The position numbers and the translations under genes are program-made. From positions 151,158-215,157 of the forward strand of contig CALOGB020000129.1 of assembly GCA_942636505.2 (NCBI GenBank): 64,000 bases of DNA. The letters are read 5' to 3'. Positions 62,694 through 64,000 of the stretch are shown piece by piece. The notes beneath the pieces are model-generated. The model saw only the letters and a list, made by a program, of their open reading frames with translations. It did not search any database and was not told the origin of the DNA. The stretch's first letter is position 1, and every line of letters starts with the position of its first letter. Source of the stretch: an uncultured bacterium (GTDB taxonomy: Bacteria > Pseudomonadota > Alphaproteobacteria > Sphingomonadales > Sphingomonadaceae).

Positions 62694-64000
62694 ATGACGA
62701 TCAACCGCCGCGATGCGCTGAAGAATGCCCTTAAACTCGCTGGCTCCGGCGCGACGCTCGCGCTTCCCGCGGTAGCGACACAAGCGGCAGGTACGGCGAA
62801 AGCGCGCTTCGATCACGGTGTGGCGAGTGGTGATCCTTCGGTCGACGGCGCCATTCTCTGGACGCGGGCGACACCGGTCGATGCGACGCAGGCCGGCGAC
62901 ATCGCGCTGACCTGGCACGTCGCGGAGACCGAAGGCGGCAAGCCGATCCGCTCGGGCAGCGTCAAGGCCCGCGCGGCGCGCGACTTCACCGCCAAGGTCG
63001 AGGCGACCGGGCTCCAGCCGGGGCATGAATATCGCTACTGGTTCAACGCCGCGGACGGCACGCGCTCGCCGGTCGGCCGGCTCCGGACGCTGCCGAAGGG
63101 CAAAGTCGCCGATGTCGTGATGGCCGTCGTCTCGTGCCAGCTCTACGCGGGCGGGCTATTCAATGCGTATGACGCGATCGCCAAGCTCGACCGGCTCGAC
63201 GCCGTCCTGCATCTCGGCGACTATATCTACGAATACGGCGTCGACGGGTACGGCGCGGACATCGCCAAGAAGATCGGCCGCCTGGTCGAGCCGCGCCACG
63301 AGATCGTCAGCCTCGCCGACTACCGGATGCGCCACGCGCAGGTGAAGCGCGACGTCGACATGCAGGCCGCGCACTCCCGCGCCGCCTTCATCTGCGTCTG
63401 GGACGATCACGAGGTCGCCAATGACGACTGGATGCACGGTGCCGAAAACCACGATCCCAAGACCGAGGGCGACTGGGACGCGCGCAAGGCGGCGGCGATG
63501 CAGGCGTATTTCGAATGGATGCCGATCCGCGATCCCAAGCCCGGCCAGCCCTGGGCGGCGATCAACCGCAGCTTCGATTTCGGCGATCTCGCGACGCTGG
63601 TGATGGTCGAGACGCGGCTGCTGGCACGCAGTCATCAGGTCGTGTCGAAGGGTGAGGACATTACGCCTGCCGAATACGCGCCGATGCTCGCGGAACGTGC
63701 GCGGCCCGATCGCGAACTGCTCGGTCCGGCACAGCTTGCCTGGGTCGAGAAGACGATGGCGACGTCCGTGTCGGTGGGAAAACCGTGGCAGGTGCTGGGC
63801 AACCAGATCGTGATGGCGAAGGTCGCGGGCCCCGACATGGAGCGGCAACTCGGGCCGGTGAAATTCGGCGAGACGATGGCGAAGCTGCCGGCGATGTGGC
63901 GCGAGCGACTGGCGGCAGGCATCGCTTCGTACCGGGCCGGCATGCCGTTCGGCCTCGACAGCTGGGACGGCTATCCGCCCGCGCGCGAGCGCCTGTACGC
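62694..64000 (+). CDS. phoD: PhoD-family alkaline phosphatase (3' end outside window)
   Basis: At least 435 residues, truncated by the window edge. A twin-arginine leader is present (MTINRRDALKNALKLAG). The N-terminal PhoD_N domain has FDHGVASGDPSVDGAILWTRATP. The metallophosphatase core shows VVSCQLYAGG, LDAVLHLGDYIYEYG, ICVWDDHEVANDDW and QVLGNQIVMA, the expected Ca/Fe ligand positions. It is a phosphodiesterase/monoesterase acting in the periplasm. It is divergent from the receptor-phoX unit over paired Pho-box-like sites. Confidence 0.93.
   Translation, partial: MTINRRDALKNALKLAGSGATLALPAVATQAAGTAKARFDHGVASGDPSVDGAILWTRATPVDATQAGDIALTWHVAETEGGKPIRSGSVKARAARDFTAKVEATGLQPGHEYRYWFNAADGTRSPVGRLRTLPKGKVADVVMAVVSCQLYAGGLFNAYDAIAKLDRLDAVLHLGDYIYEYGVDGYGADIAKKIGRLVEPRHEIVSLADYRMRHAQVKRDVDMQAAHSRAAFICVWDDHEVANDDWMHGAENHDPKTEGDWDARKAAAMQAYFEWMPIRDPKPGQPWAAINRSFDFGDLATLVMVETRLLARSHQVVSKGEDITPAEYAPMLAERARPDRELLGPAQLAWVEKTMATSVSVGKPWQVLGNQIVMAKVAGPDMERQLGPVKFGETMAKLPAMWRERLAAGIASYRAGMPFGLDSWDGYPPARERLY

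Noticed and set aside
1..64000. tRNA, rRNA, prophage or insertion sequence
   Set aside because: I found no cloverleaf-like sequence, transposase, integrase or phage structural gene, and no terminal repeats flanking foreign-looking blocks.

Overview
The window looks like chromosomal DNA of an aerobic, high-GC alphaproteobacterium of the Sphingomonadaceae, most likely Sphingomonas or a close relative. This is inferred from gene content: several TonB-dependent receptors, PepSY membrane proteins, a TPS secretion pair, a PaoABC-type molybdoenzyme, PhoX/PhoD phosphatases and many short GC-rich intergenic palindromes. I see no rRNA, tRNA, phage, insertion sequence or CRISPR array. The last gene (phoD-like) runs off the right edge.

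Layout. 0.1-5.1 kb: an EthD-domain protein, a bacteriophytochrome histidine kinase, a small secreted HExxH protein and a prolyl-4-hydroxylase-like dioxygenase. 5.2-10.4 kb (minus strand): TpsB transporter, TpsA exoprotein with a long Pro-Ala tract, and an L,D-transpeptidase, in one tight row. 10.9-19.2 kb (minus): a metal/cofactor uptake block. A cobalamin riboswitch precedes a TonB receptor, followed by a PepSY protein, a DUF2946 protein, a second TonB receptor and a second PepSY protein. 19.3-26.2 kb (minus): a plant-polysaccharide row of GH5 mannanase, CE2-like esterase, GH3 beta-glucosidase and GH9 glucanase. 26.5-35.8 kb: quinone-dependent pyruvate dehydrogenase, nitronate monooxygenase, a periplasmic aldehyde oxidase (PaoABC), a small unknown protein, a lipoamide-dehydrogenase-like flavoprotein and a glutathione transferase.

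35.8-40.6 kb is the most unusual region. It holds a complete counterpart of the poorly understood enterobacterial yjfIJKLMC set (DUF2170, PspA, DUF2491, DUF350, DUF1190 and an ATP-grasp ligase). Here it is rearranged into two divergent operons and extended by an ankyrin-repeat gene. 40.7-46.8 kb carries trhO, a Rieske protein and the tyrosine/homogentisate genes maiA-hmgA-hppD, with a divergent MarR regulator over a tandem operator, and a LysR regulator. 46.8-49.5 kb: malate synthase G and a gamma-carbonic-anhydrase-like protein. 49.5-57.3 kb: fatty-acid uptake and beta-oxidation (FadL, DUF2147, FadN, FadA, FadD and a MerR regulator). 57.6-64 kb: a phosphate-starvation locus (PhoX, TonB receptor, PhoD) with two back-to-back Pho-box-like sites.

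A recurring structural feature is a set of GC-rich palindromic intergenic elements. Every convergent gene pair in the window separated by more than about 40 bp contains one, which suggests they serve as bidirectional terminators. Two others lie inside apparent operons.
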